Of a stretch of 37,184 nucleotides of DNA, positions 24,487 through 33,053 are shown one piece after another (position 1 is the first letter of the stretch; each line of letters begins with the position of its first letter). Location: positions 1 through 37,184 of the forward strand of contig PKCK01000050.1 of the NCBI GenBank assembly GCA_002862085.1, written 5' to 3'. Position numbers and translations under genes: made by a program. The stretch is from Planctomycetota bacterium. Its GTDB lineage: Bacteria; Planctomycetota; UBA1135; GCA-002686595. The notes under the pieces were generated by a model that was given only the letters and a program-made list of their open reading frames with translations, was not told the DNA's origin and did no database searches.

Positions 24487-25290
24487 ATGATCGACAGACT
24501 CCGATCCCTCCCCACGACCGTGCTCGCGGCGTCCGCCGCCCTCCTCCTCCTGGGGCCGGTGACCGTGTCCTGCTCGTCCAACGGCGACCCGGCCGAGCCC
24601 GAAGAGGTGCTCTCCGGGACCGTCGAGCAGGAGGCGGAACCCGGCGCCAGCGCGCCCGCCGACCTCGCGAACCCGACGCCACGGGGGTCCGAGAGCGCCT
24701 CCCCCTCCATCGCCGCGGCTTCCACCGATCCGGACCCACTGCCCACCGACATGACGACAGAGACCAACGAGCCCGCTCCGACGAAGGAGATCGCGACCCT
24801 CGGCGCCGGCTGCTTCTGGTGCATCGAGGCCGTCCTCGAGCAGATCGACGGGGTCGAATCCGTCGTGTCCGGCTACATGGGCGGCGAGACGAAGAACCCC
24901 ACGTACCGCGAGGTCTGCACGGGGCGCACGGGCCACGCCGAGGTGGTCCAGGTCACGTTCGATCCGTCCGTGATCTCCTACAAGGAGCTCCTCGACTGGT
25001 TCTGGCGGCTCCACGACCCGACGACCTTGAACCGCCAGGGAGCCGACGTGGGAACGCAGTATCGCTCGGCCGTCTTCACCCACTCGGACGACCAGGCCCG
25101 CATCGCGACGACCTCGAAGAAGGACGTCCAGCCCAGCTTCGACGACCCCATCGTCACGGAGGTCACTCCGGCGTCGACCTTCTACGTCGCGGAGGAGTAC
25201 CACCAGGGCTACTACTTCGACAACACGGGAGCGGGCTACTGCCGCGCCGTGATCGCGCCGAAGCTCAAGAAGCTCGGTCTCAAGTACTAG
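24487..25290 (+). CDS. msrA: Exported peptide methionine sulfoxide reductase A (probable lipoprotein)
   Basis: Repairs S-sulfoxides of methionine. Residues 1-28 look like a lipoprotein signal (VTVSC, Cys29; the -3 position is Thr, slightly off the usual lipobox). Residues 30-100 are a low-complexity linker rich in Ala, Pro, Glu and Ser. The MsrA domain begins at about 101 with IATLGAGCFWCIEA, catalytic Cys109 in GCFWC. It continues with GYMGGETKNPTYREVC, GRTGHAEVVQV and DVGTQYRSAVF, and ends after EEYHQGYYF and GYCRAVIAPKL, which supplies the resolving Cys. The protein should act outside the cytoplasm, anchored in a membrane. It lies 43 bases after gluQ and may be its own unit. No msrB is adjacent. 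Confidence 0.93.
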   Translation: MIDRLRSLPTTVLAASAALLLLGPVTVSCSSNGDPAEPEEVLSGTVEQEAEPGASAPADLANPTPRGSESASPSIAAASTDPDPLPTDMTTETNEPAPTKEIATLGAGCFWCIEAVLEQIDGVESVVSGYMGGETKNPTYREVCTGRTGHAEVVQVTFDPSVISYKELLDWFWRLHDPTTLNRQGADVGTQYRSAVFTHSDDQARIATTSKKDVQPSFDDPIVTEVTPASTFYVAEEYHQGYYFDNTGAGYCRAVIAPKLKKLGLKY

Positions 25291-25418
25291 GTCTCGAGAA
25301 CAGCCCCCGGGACCGGTCCTCGAGGACTGGGCCTCAAGCTCGGGGAAGTCGCTGGCCGACACCCTCCATGCGGCCCTGGCGAACCCGGCAGGCCCGCTCC
25401 GAGACTCTCATGGGAGGG

Positions 25419-25446
25419 TTGACAGGCCGTAACGGCCCCTTATCCT
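25419..25446 (+). promoter_or_regulatory. Promoter of tRNA-Asn (TTGACA -16- TATCCT)
   Basis: A perfect consensus -35, TTGACA (25419-25424), and TATCCT (25441-25446) are spaced by 16 bases. The -10 ends 13 bases before the mature tRNA. TATCCT is the same hexamer as in the ssrA promoter. Confidence 0.85.
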
Positions 25447-25459
25447 CTCGCGCTCGCGT

Positions 25460-25535
25460 TCCCCGATAGCTCAGTTGGTAGAGCAAGCGGCTGTTAACCG
25501 CTGTGTCGCAGGTTCGAGCCCTGCTCGGGGAGCCA
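25460..25535 (+). tRNA. tRNA-Asn (anticodon GTT)
   Basis: A 76-nt tRNA. The acceptor TCCCCGA pairs with TCGGGGA, the D arm is GCTCAGTTGGTAGAGC, and the anticodon stem AGCGG/CCGCT holds loop CTGTTAA with anticodon GTT (25493-25495). The T arm contains AGGTTCGAGCCCT, the discriminator is G, and CCA is encoded. GTT is a queuosine-type anticodon, which fits the gluQ gene 1 kb upstream in pathway terms although GluQRS itself acts on tRNA-Asp. Confidence 0.98.
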
Positions 25536-25703
25536 CTCTTCCGCCTGGTGCTGGATGAGGCCCCTGCGGCGAACACAGGACGGAGATCGGGCGACGACGG
25601 GTCGATGCCGAGCCTCTGACGACGACCGTGCGCAGGAGCCGCTGCGCGAGAGGATGCTGGCGCACCCGATGCTCAGGTCCAGGGAGGCCTTCCCCGGGTC
25701 GAT

Positions 25704-26270
25704 TCAGGGCCGCTGACTCCCGTTCCGAGGGCCTTGAGGGCTGCTCCTGGACAGACGCCCGGAGACTCTTCTCGCGACGGTCAGGAAGAGCCAGCCCAGC
25801 GCCGCGAGCAACCCGGCGGGCATCCAACCGAAGAGGACGGAGCCTATGAGCTTCGCGCCGTCGGCGTAGGCCTGGTCCCCCGCGTCCGGTGCGCTCTGCC
25901 ACTCCCCGTAACCCATGTGAACACCCACGACGAGTCCCGTCCACAGCGCCAGCGTCGCGAGGAGGACGGCGCCGATCTGGAAAGCGAGCCAGGCGCCACG
26001 ACGCCTCTCGGAGGAGACGCCGAACACGGCCGCGGACAGCGCCGACAGGGCGATCAGCCCACCGAGCGAGAGGTACCTCACAAGCTCCGCGTGGTACAGC
26101 TCGACGCCGGTCCAGTCATCCGCAACGGAACGGAGTGCTGGGAGAAACAGCGAGAGGAGGAGGCTCAAGAAGAGGTGGCAGGGCAGGGCATATGTGACCG
26201 TCACGCCAGAGGCGCGACGGCGAGAGGACGAGCGCTCGTCCAACGTGGGCAGCATACCTGGAAGCAACAT
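25704..26270 (-). CDS. Unrecognised four-helix membrane protein
   Basis: I do not recognise this 188-residue protein. It has four clear hydrophobic segments: ALPCHLFLSLLLSLFLP, YLSLGGLIALSALSAAVFGV, GAVLLATLALWTGLVVGV and VLFGWMPAGLLAALGWLFL. A soluble stretch (GEWQSAPDAGDQAYADG) lies between the third and fourth, and the C-terminus is basic (RRVSGRLSR). ATG 26270 gives a 40-residue hydrophilic leader before helix one. A GTG at 26204 would start right before helix one, and then a 16-base palindrome (26226-26241) would lie 22 bases upstream as a regulatory site. No Shine-Dalgarno sequence or promoter decides this. It lies between tRNA-Asn and the arsC remnant; no operon partner. Confidence 0.6.
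   Translation of the reverse strand: MLLPGMLPTLDERSSSRRRASGVTVTYALPCHLFLSLLLSLFLPALRSVADDWTGVELYHAELVRYLSLGGLIALSALSAAVFGVSSERRRGAWLAFQIGAVLLATLALWTGLVVGVHMGYGEWQSAPDAGDQAYADGAKLIGSVLFGWMPAGLLAALGWLFLTVARRVSGRLSRSSPQGPRNGSQRP
26226..26241. repeat. 16-base perfect palindrome
   Basis: GGACGAGCGCTCGTCC is self-complementary. Its core, ACGAGCGCTCGT, recurs at 35120-35131 upstream of the FG-GAP protein. Here it lies in the first codons of the membrane protein, or just upstream if the GTG at 26204 is the true start. Confidence 0.5.
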
Positions 26271-26347
26271 GATCTCAGGCGATTCACACGGCGCAGCACG
26301 GGCGCTCAGGTGCACTGCCCGTAGGTTCTCGACCCACGACGACTCGC

Positions 26348-26461
26348 AAAGCTGCCTCCATTCTTTTCCTCTGCACCCACAACGCCGGGTTGTCCCAGAT
26401 GACGGCCGGATGGGCCCGCCATCTGCGCGGTGACGCGATCGAGATCTTCTCGGGCGGATCC
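26348..26461 (+). pseudogene. arsC fragment (low-molecular-weight-phosphatase-type arsenate reductase)
   Basis: In one frame this reads KAASILFLCTHNAGLSQM followed by TAGWARHLRGDAIEIFSGGS. It lines up with the N-terminus of thioredoxin-linked ArsC/LMW phosphatases, whose usual form is VLFLCTHNSARSQM then AEGWARHLKGD-IE--SAG. The P-loop Cys is kept, but the essential Arg of C-x5-R-S is Leu. Homology stops at 26461; the remaining ~100 residues of the family, including the catalytic Asp loop, are absent, and the frame simply runs on to a stop at 26608. No start codon with a Shine-Dalgarno sequence is visible. I read it as a truncated, decayed arsC. The surrounding 26316-26664 stretch holds nothing else I can identify. 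Confidence 0.75.
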
Positions 26462-26664
26462 TCGGCCCGATCCTCGACCGCCACCTTCAGCGGGCTCCAG
26501 CCATCCTCCGTCCTACCCTTCATCCCCGTGCGGATCCTGGGCGCCGCTGCAGCGGTCCCGCTCATGCGCGTGATCGACCCATCCCGGGCAGACGACGACG
26601 GAAGCTGAGCCTTCGCCTCGACCTGAGGACGCGCGCGGGGCGCGACTCTGGAGAACAGCAGCGA

Positions 26665-27372
26665 TCAAGACGGACCTCGCTCCGAAGCCAAGGCTTCCTC
26701 GATCGACGAAAGGCAGCCCGAGGACGTGTCGGTCAGGCCGGCCATCGCCAGCTGTTCGAGGACAATTGGTTGCTCTGCCCCCCCGCGGATGAGAGTCGGG
26801 TGGGGTCCAAGGCGCACCATCGGACTGGCCGGCGCGGGCCTGAGACGTCGCTGGCGCTCGGGGATCCGCGTGTCGTCGATGAGCGCCGTCACGGCATCGC
26901 CCTTCAGCGCCCTCGGCAGCTGGCTCGCCAGCACGGCGTTGCCCGCGCCGGAGGCATTGGCCGAAGTCACGTAGAGGCTGCGCCCCGCTGTGCGCTGGCG
27001 CAAAACCACGGCGTCGAGGATCTGGCCGAGTCCCACGAAGACAGCCAGGCTCTTCGTCGTGCCGACCCCGTCCGGGGTCGGCGGGGCCCCGACGCGGCGA
27101 GTCCCCACGAGGCCCATCGTGGCGCTGAGTTTCGAGAGCTCGGAGTCGGTCGGCCCGGCGAGCTCTCGCAGGTAGCGCCGACCCTCATGGACCGCGCTCC
27201 CGGCCAACGAGAGCGGGCGGGAGCGGTGACGGCCCTTCAGCTCGAAGATCCGATCCACACCCGCAGCCGAGGACGCCGCCGCCACGTAACCCACCGGGCA
27301 GGGGACGACGATCACGCCGTCGCCGTCCAGGGCGTCGAGGAGCGGGCCGAGGAAACTGGTCGAGAAGCTCAT
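26665..27372 (-). CDS. Divergent YrdC/Sua5-like protein
   Basis: 235 residues with a recognisable YrdC (TsaC/Sua5) fold pattern. GDGVIVVPCPVGYVAAAS replaces the usual PTDTVYGL segment, RIFELKGRHRSRPLSL matches the conserved K-R-x-x-x-P-L stretch, SLYVTSANASG corresponds to the S/T-S-A-N-x-S-G motif, and HPTLIRGG closes the domain. TsaC and Sua5 make threonylcarbamoyl-adenylate for tRNA t6A. Here the substrate-binding PTDTVYG is heavily changed, so a different or lost activity is likely. The ATG at 27372 has AGGAG a few bases upstream and overlaps the stop of the DRE-TIM gene as ATGA, so the two proteins are coupled. A second in-frame start exists at 27393. Confidence 0.72.
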   Translation of the reverse strand: MSFSTSFLGPLLDALDGDGVIVVPCPVGYVAAASSAAGVDRIFELKGRHRSRPLSLAGSAVHEGRRYLRELAGPTDSELSKLSATMGLVGTRRVGAPPTPDGVGTTKSLAVFVGLGQILDAVVLRQRTAGRSLYVTSANASGAGNAVLASQLPRALKGDAVTALIDDTRIPERQRRLRPAPASPMVRLGPHPTLIRGGAEQPIVLEQLAMAGLTDTSSGCLSSIEEALASERGPS

Positions 27373-28772
27373 GCGCTCTCCTGCCTCGACCACGCGGCCC
27401 CGGCTCGCTCGCCGGGCGGAGCCTGCCGCCCCTGCCGGACACCGCCGACGCTCTTGATCGGCCGAGACGCCTGAATCGGATCGGGGTGCTGAGACCGTCG
27501 ACCTCCATGGGGGTCCCAGGCGGGCTGCGCCTCCGATGCGGCTCGCGCCATCACCTCGTCCATGTCGACACGGGCGCTCCCCGAGGAATAGGCCGCGACC
27601 TTGATACGGTCGCGCAGAGCCATCGCGGCCTCGCGATCCAGGGCGATGCCGCGCGCGCGGGCCACCTCCTCGACGACCCGAGTGCTCGCGAGATGGGTCA
27701 GCTCGACGGTTCGCGAAACCCCGAGCAGACCCTCCGCGTCATAGGGCTGGAACGCACCAGGAGCCACGAAGGGCGTCCCCGTCGAGATGGAGTTCACCCC
27801 GGTTCCGACGAACGGATCCGTGACCCGTCGCGGCATGTCGAGCGCCGCTGACGCAGCACGAGCGGTCTCGACGATCCGCTCGGGACGCCATCCGGAGATC
27901 CCCAGGCGGTCGCGGTCGACCCCCAGATCCTCGAGCTGACCGTCGGTCGCCGTGGCCAGTACGCCGAGCAGCTCCTCGGTGTTCCCGAGGCCGCTGCGTT
28001 CGCCGAGACCCAGCCAGGACGTTCCGAACATGCGGTGGCCGAGCTCCAGGGCCTGCAGGTTCAGGGCGAGGGCCAGACCGAGATCGTTGTGGAAGTGGGC
28101 GTGAACGCAGACCTCGGGCTCCAGGCGCTCGGTGATCCGACGCAACCGTTCCCTGTGACCCAGCGGATGCAGCCGGCCGACCGTGTCCGCCAGCATGATC
28201 ACCTCTGCACCCTCTCGCGTGAGCCGATTCGCCGCGTCAGCGACCGCCTCCGGCTCCGCGCGCCCGATGTCCGCGAGGCAGACGTCGATCGAGACCTCGC
28301 CCGCGGCCTCCTCGAGCCCCAGACGCAGGAGACGAACGGCCTCCTCCAGGGCGCCCTCCGGCGTGGTGTGCATCATGGCCGACGCGAGCACACGGGACGC
28401 GGGCACGACGAACAGCACCCGACCTGCATGCGCGTCGCGCATGAGCGCGATGCACTGGAGCAGATCCTGCTCGATGGTGCGGCAGACCACCTGCTGGTAA
28501 CCGACGTCCAGGGCCTCCAGGCACTGTTCCACGCAGTCGACCTCGTCGGGGCCGATCGCCGGGAAGCCGAGCATGGAGACGAGGCACTCGTCGGCGTGAT
28601 CCCCCATCACCTGCGCGGTCCGTCGGAAGAGGTCCACTCGCTGGGGGCCGAGCAGCAGGGTCTTTCCCTGGGCTCCGTCACGCGCCACCTCCTCGCAGAG
28701 GACGAGGCGACCAGCGCGGATGGTCTCGGGAAGGACACCGGGACCGGGAAGGCGGGGTTGGGCTTTCTTCAT
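27369..28772 (-). CDS. DRE-TIM metallolyase-family enzyme (isopropylmalate/homocitrate synthase-like)
   Basis: 467 residues. The DRE motif is EEVARDGAQGKTLL near the N-terminus. The HxH metal ligands appear as VHAHFHNDLGLALALN, followed by GLGERSGLGNTEELLGVL, which matches the G-x-G-E-R-x-G-N of the Claisen-condensation-like subgroup (isopropylmalate, homocitrate and citramalate synthases). The HMG-CoA lyase Cys loop is absent. The C-terminal LeuA regulatory domain is also lacking; instead there is a helical region and a 50-residue low-complexity tail. The metal site looks intact, so it is probably active, but the acyl-CoA and keto-acid substrates cannot be read. No other Leu or Lys pathway gene is adjacent. 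A start at 28802 would add ten residues. It is translationally coupled to the YrdC-like gene. Confidence 0.82.
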   Translation of the reverse strand: MKKAQPRLPGPGVLPETIRAGRLVLCEEVARDGAQGKTLLLGPQRVDLFRRTAQVMGDHADECLVSMLGFPAIGPDEVDCVEQCLEALDVGYQQVVCRTIEQDLLQCIALMRDAHAGRVLFVVPASRVLASAMMHTTPEGALEEAVRLLRLGLEEAAGEVSIDVCLADIGRAEPEAVADAANRLTREGAEVIMLADTVGRLHPLGHRERLRRITERLEPEVCVHAHFHNDLGLALALNLQALELGHRMFGTSWLGLGERSGLGNTEELLGVLATATDGQLEDLGVDRDRLGISGWRPERIVETARAASAALDMPRRVTDPFVGTGVNSISTGTPFVAPGAFQPYDAEGLLGVSRTVELTHLASTRVVEEVARARGIALDREAAMALRDRIKVAAYSSGSARVDMDEVMARAASEAQPAWDPHGGRRSQHPDPIQASRPIKSVGGVRQGRQAPPGERAGAAWSRQESA

Positions 28773-29099
28773 GGGAGGAGAGGCTTCAGGGCTGCCATCC
28801 ACAAGTGACCCGGAGCCGCCGGAGCGGACAGAAGACCCTCGAATTCAGGTCCAGCGGGAGATCGAGCCCGCGGCCGACGGGAACCCACGGTGCAGCCGAG
28901 ATCCGGCGAACAGAGCCCCCACCCGGTTCACGCTCCGCGGATGCTTCAGCTGCCCGCGGGGAAAGACGGGGAGACCCCCGGAGGCCGAAAATGAGACACT
29001 CGGACCTGTCGTCGCCCGCACCGAGCACCGAGCCCCCATCGGACCGCTCGGGTCCAGAAAGTGCGTCGAACCAGACGCTCCCTCCGCCGTCCCTGCGCC
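28773..29099. other. Divergent intergenic region without recognised features
   Basis: This 327-base gap separates the minus-strand DRE-TIM gene from the plus-strand kinase gene and should hold both promoters. I found no convincing -35/-10 pair, tRNA, strong hairpin or gene remnant. The first 30 bases may be coding if the DRE-TIM gene starts at 28802. Confidence 0.5.
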
Positions 29100-32000
29100 A
29101 TGACCGACTCCCCCCTCGAGCCCTGGCTGCAGGCCTTCCTCGAAGCTCGCCGCGGGACCCCTGACCTCGAACTCGAGTCCTGGGCGGACTCGGTCCCCGA
29201 GCTCTCCAGCGACCGCGCGCTGCGCGCCGCGTTGGAGCGCCGCCTCGCCGCGCACGACGAGGAGTCCGAGCGGGGAGAGGCGCTCCCCGGAGGAGGAGCC
29301 GCCCCTGACCACGACCCCGGATCCCCAGCCCACTCACAGGCCGGCGCGCTCCTGCCCGGTCGACGCGTCGGACGCTTCGTCCTCATCGCGCAGGTGGGCG
29401 CCGGCGGCATGGGCCAGGTCTGGGAGGCCGAGGACACGGAGCTCCGGCGCAGGGTGGCCCTGAAGTTCCTCCTCCGGGGCGGCGTCCTCTCGGGCGAGCT
29501 GGAGCGCTTCATCCGCGAGGCGCGCGCCGGCGGACGCTGCTCCCACCCGAGCTTGGTGGCGACCTACGGCAACGGCGAGGACGAGGGCCTCGCCTGGATC
29601 GCGCAGGAGTTCGTGGACGGCCCGAACCTCGCAGAGGCGATCAGGGAACGGCGCGAGGCCCCCAGCGTGGCCAAGTCCCACTACCGGGAGGTGGCGGAGC
29701 TGGTGGCGAAGATCGCGGACGGCCTCGAGGCCGCGCACCTCGTCGGCGTGATCCATCGCGACCTGAAGCCCGCGAACATCCTCATCACCGAGGGCGAGGT
29801 GCCGAAAGTGACCGACTTCGGACTCGCGCGGCTGACGGGCGAGACGCACCTCTCCGTGGAGGGCGAGCTCGCCGGCACCTACCACTACATGAGCCCGGAG
29901 CAGGTGGCCGCCAAACGGATCGGACTCGACCACAGAACGGACATCTTCAGCCTCGGCGTCGTCATGTACGAGCTGCTGACCCTGCGGAAGCCCTTCGACG
30001 GCGACACCAGCCAGCAGGTGATGCAGCAGATCATCACGGAGGATGCACCGAACCCGATGAAGGTGCGTTCGCAGTGCCCGCGGGAGCTGGCGGTCATCTG
30101 CGGGAAGGCGCTGGAGAAGAGCGTCGAGCGCCGCTACGAGACGATGGCGGCGTTCGCGGCGGACCTGCGGCGACACCTCGCGAACGAGCCGATCCTCGCG
30201 AAGCCGCCGGGGCCCATGACGCGCGCCGTGAAGTGGGCGCGGCGCAACCCAGCGGTGACCGCAGCGGCGGCCGTTGGGTTCGTGGCGCTCGGGGTGGTGA
30301 CGGCGCTGCTGCAGGTGCAGACCCGCTTGGCTGACGAGATGACGCGGCTCGCCCGGTCCGAGTCCGAGGCGAAGGAAGTCGCCGTCGCGGCGAAGGAGCT
30401 CGCCGACGCGGCGCGGAACGCGGCCACGCGGCAGGCCTACAGCGCATCGATTCACGCGGCCACAGCGGCCCTCGAGAATGGAAACGTCGCGGACGCTCGT
30501 CGTCGCCTCGAGGCTTGCCCGGAGGCGCTCCGTGGATGGGAGTGGGGCCACCTCGACCTCGCCAGCGATTCGAGCCTGCACACGCTCTCCGGGGGCGAGC
30601 GAGCGCTCGATGGCTCGGTCGCCTGGAACCCAGCCGGCACGCGCATCGTCTCCGGTGCCGGGCCGCTTCGTCTCTGGGATCCATCGACCGGTGAGTGCCT
30701 GCGGACGCTCGACGAGGACGCGGACGATGTGGACTCGGTCGCCTGGAGCCCGGATGGCACGCGCATCGTGTCCAGTTCAGCGGGTGGGACCACGCTTCGC
30801 ATCTGGGATCCGTCGACCGGAGAGTGTCTTCACACACTCGAAGGCTTCGCCGTCCAGGGCGCCTCGTTCCAGTGCAGACTCGCCTGGAACCCCGCCGGCA
30901 CGCTCATCGCGGCCACGTCCGGCGACGCCAGCTGGGACGATCGCGCTGACAGGACGGTGCGGGTCTGGGACGCGTCGACCGGTGAGTGCCTGCACACGCT
31001 CCAGGGGCACGAGAGCTTCGTCTGGTCCGTGAGCTGGAACCCTGCCGGGACACGCATCGTGTCCGGCTCCAACGACAAGACCCTCCGTGTCTGGGATGCA
31101 TCGACCGGTGAGTGCCTGCACACGCTCGAGGGAGAGGTGCCGATGTCGGATTCCTTCGCCCAACGGCCGTGGAGCCCTGACGGGACGCACGTCGTGTCCG
31201 TATCCGGTGGCGCGGCAGTGCGTATCTGGAACGCGGCGACAGGTGAGTGCCTGCACACGCTCGAGGGCCACGAGATCGTGGCTGGCGCGGTCGCCTGGAA
31301 CCCGACGGGGACGCGCCTGGTGTCCGGGGCCGAGGACGGCGCGCTTCAGATCTGGGATGTGGCAACGGGCGAGAGCCTGCACACGCTCGAGGGCCACGAG
31401 GACCAGATCGTCTCGGCTGCCTGGAACGCGGCCGGCACACGCATCGTGTCCGCCTCCCGTGATTCGACGCTTCGTCTCTGGGATCCGTCGACCGGCGAGT
31501 GCATGCGGACGTTCCGGGGGCACACGGACTCCGTGCGGAGCGTCCGCTGGAACGTCTCCGGGACGCGCATCGCGTCCATTGCGACCGGCGACGCGCTCCG
31601 CGTGTGGAACGTGCTGACGGGTGAGTGCCAGAGCACGCTCACGGGACACGAGGACGCGGTGAGCTGCTTCGCCTGGAGTCCCGACGGGGCGCGCATCGTG
31701 TCCGTCTCCGAGGATTCGACCCTCCGCATCTGGGATGCCTCGACCGGCGAGCGCTCGCACCCACTCGGGGGTCACGAGGCGAGAGTCTGGTCGGTGACCT
31801 GGAGCGGGGACGGGACGCGGCTCGTATCGGCCTCGGCGGACCGAACGCTGCGTGCCTGGAACCCGTCCACAGGTGAGTGCGTGCACACCCTCGGCGGCCT
31901 GGGACGCGAGGTGGGTTCGGTCGCGTGGAACCCGGACGGAACGCGGGTCCTGTCTGGCTCCTCCGACGGAAGGCTTCGAATCCAGGACCCATCGACCGGC

Positions 32001-32861
32001 GAGAGCGTGCACGCGCTCGACGGATTGACCAACGTGGCCGCCGGATCAGGTTCACGCGTCGCGTGGAGCCCTGCGGGCTCGCGCGTCGCGGCCACCATCT
32101 GGGAGGCGGATGGGATCGACACGACGCTGCGTATCTGGGATGCGTCGACGGGCGAGTGCCTGCACTCGATCGAGGCAAACAGGTCCATGGCCGGTGAAGG
32201 CGCGGCTGCACTCGTCTCGCTGGCCGCCTCGGTCGCCTGGAATCCGGACGGGACGCGCATCGTCACTGCACCCGAGGAGGGAGCGCTTCGAATCTGGGAC
32301 GCGTCGACCGGCGAGTGCCTGCACGCACTCGAGGGCCACGAGGGCTCCGTCGGATCGGTTGCATGGAACCCGACCGGGACGCTCCTCGCGTTCGGTGCCC
32401 AGGGCGATATCCGGGTCTGGGATCCGTCGACCGGTGAGCTCCTGCGCACGCTGGAGGATCACGAGGTCGGCCACGGTCCGGTTGCCTGGAACCCTGCAGG
32501 GACGCACATCGCATCCACAGCCGAGGACAACGCGCTCCGCATCTGGGACGTCTCCACGGGTGAGCGCCAGCACATTCTCGAGGGACACGATGGTCGCGTC
32601 TCGACGTTGGCCTGGAACCCGGCCGGGACCCGCATCGTGTCTGGCGGACAGGACAAGACGCTGCGCGTCTGGGATCCGGTGACGGGTGAGTGCCTGCAAA
32701 CTCTCGAGGGACACTCGTCCCGCGTCACCTCGGTGACATGGGACCCGGCCGGGACGCGCATCGCGTCCGGTGCCGCCGACGGGACGCTTCGAATCTGGGA
32801 GAGCCGCCTCGAGGACGCCCTGCCCATGTGGCGGGCCGCGTCGAAGCGGCGCGGGAAATAG
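29100..32861 (+). CDS. Membrane serine/threonine protein kinase with 17 WD40 repeats
   Basis: 1253 residues. Domains in order: a charged N-terminal region (1-90); a Hanks-type kinase (about 92-370) with glycine loop VGAGGMGQVWEA, Lys122 in ALKFL, catalytic HRDLKPANIL near 220, DFGLAR near 239 and SPEQ in the activation segment; one transmembrane helix at about 383-408; a coiled-coil-like stretch rich in Ala, Glu and Lys; then WD40 repeats from about 493 to the end, 17 by my count. Each is about 42 residues ending in a W-D-x-S-T-G-E-C-L unit. The kinase should face the cytoplasm and the repeats the other side of the membrane if the single helix spans it. No sigma-factor gene precedes it, unlike many planctomycete kinases. 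Confidence 0.93.
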   Translation: MTDSPLEPWLQAFLEARRGTPDLELESWADSVPELSSDRALRAALERRLAAHDEESERGEALPGGGAAPDHDPGSPAHSQAGALLPGRRVGRFVLIAQVGAGGMGQVWEAEDTELRRRVALKFLLRGGVLSGELERFIREARAGGRCSHPSLVATYGNGEDEGLAWIAQEFVDGPNLAEAIRERREAPSVAKSHYREVAELVAKIADGLEAAHLVGVIHRDLKPANILITEGEVPKVTDFGLARLTGETHLSVEGELAGTYHYMSPEQVAAKRIGLDHRTDIFSLGVVMYELLTLRKPFDGDTSQQVMQQIITEDAPNPMKVRSQCPRELAVICGKALEKSVERRYETMAAFAADLRRHLANEPILAKPPGPMTRAVKWARRNPAVTAAAAVGFVALGVVTALLQVQTRLADEMTRLARSESEAKEVAVAAKELADAARNAATRQAYSASIHAATAALENGNVADARRRLEACPEALRGWEWGHLDLASDSSLHTLSGGERALDGSVAWNPAGTRIVSGAGPLRLWDPSTGECLRTLDEDADDVDSVAWSPDGTRIVSSSAGGTTLRIWDPSTGECLHTLEGFAVQGASFQCRLAWNPAGTLIAATSGDASWDDRADRTVRVWDASTGECLHTLQGHESFVWSVSWNPAGTRIVSGSNDKTLRVWDASTGECLHTLEGEVPMSDSFAQRPWSPDGTHVVSVSGGAAVRIWNAATGECLHTLEGHEIVAGAVAWNPTGTRLVSGAEDGALQIWDVATGESLHTLEGHEDQIVSAAWNAAGTRIVSASRDSTLRLWDPSTGECMRTFRGHTDSVRSVRWNVSGTRIASIATGDALRVWNVLTGECQSTLTGHEDAVSCFAWSPDGARIVSVSEDSTLRIWDASTGERSHPLGGHEARVWSVTWSGDGTRLVSASADRTLRAWNPSTGECVHTLGGLGREVGSVAWNPDGTRVLSGSSDGRLRIQDPSTGESVHALDGLTNVAAGSGSRVAWSPAGSRVAATIWEADGIDTTLRIWDASTGECLHSIEANRSMAGEGAAALVSLAASVAWNPDGTRIVTAPEEGALRIWDASTGECLHALEGHEGSVGSVAWNPTGTLLAFGAQGDIRVWDPSTGELLRTLEDHEVGHGPVAWNPAGTHIASTAEDNALRIWDVSTGERQHILEGHDGRVSTLAWNPAGTRIVSGGQDKTLRVWDPVTGECLQTLEGHSSRVTSVTWDPAGTRIASGAADGTLRIWESRLEDALPMWRAASKRRGK
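30579..32808 (+). repeat. Tandem ~126-base WD40-coding repeats (17 copies)
   Basis: Seventeen in-frame units encode the WD40 array. Short runs such as TGGGATCCGTCGACCGG and GAGTGCCTGCACACGCTCGA recur almost unchanged between copies, while segments around them vary. Copies 3, 12 and 13 carry 9-12-residue insertions. The DNA-level similarity points to recent expansion or gene conversion. Confidence 0.85.
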
Positions 32862-32975
32862 ACGACCGTGTTCCCTCGGACCCAACCGTCACCGTCCCCC
32901 AGCATCAAAGCGCCGGCGAGGACCGCCGCAAGTGGTCGGCCCATGAGGTCGTGCATCCCCTCGATGAAGAAGGCC

Positions 32976-32996
32976 CCGCACGCCGATGACGTGCGG
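32976..32996. terminator. Hairpin between convergent genes
   Basis: CCGCACG, 7-base loop, CGTGCGG, in the 192-base gap between the kinase stop and the FG-GAP protein stop. It has no U-tract on either side. It may end transcripts from both directions. Confidence 0.3.
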
Positions 32997-33053
32997 AGCC
33001 TGCTCGAGACCCGGCTCACCTGGCCACGATGAGCGGGCGGGCGCAGAACACGC

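Noticed and set aside
25312..25335. Hairpin after msrA as a terminator
   Set aside because: The CCGGTCC/GGACTGG stem is only 7 bp with a G-U pair and has no T-tract; too weak to call.
26284..26565. 93-codon minus-strand frame opposite the arsC fragment
   Set aside because: It is the antisense of a recognisable ArsC fragment and shows no protein features of its own.
30777..32012. 411-codon minus-strand frame opposite the WD40 repeats
   Set aside because: It arises because the repeat unit is open in an antisense frame; the protein is a repetitive shadow.
30579..32808. CRISPR-like or satellite repeat array
   Set aside because: The regular spacing is fully explained by in-frame WD40 coding units. 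No CRISPR array, insertion sequence, transposase or integrase was found anywhere in the window.
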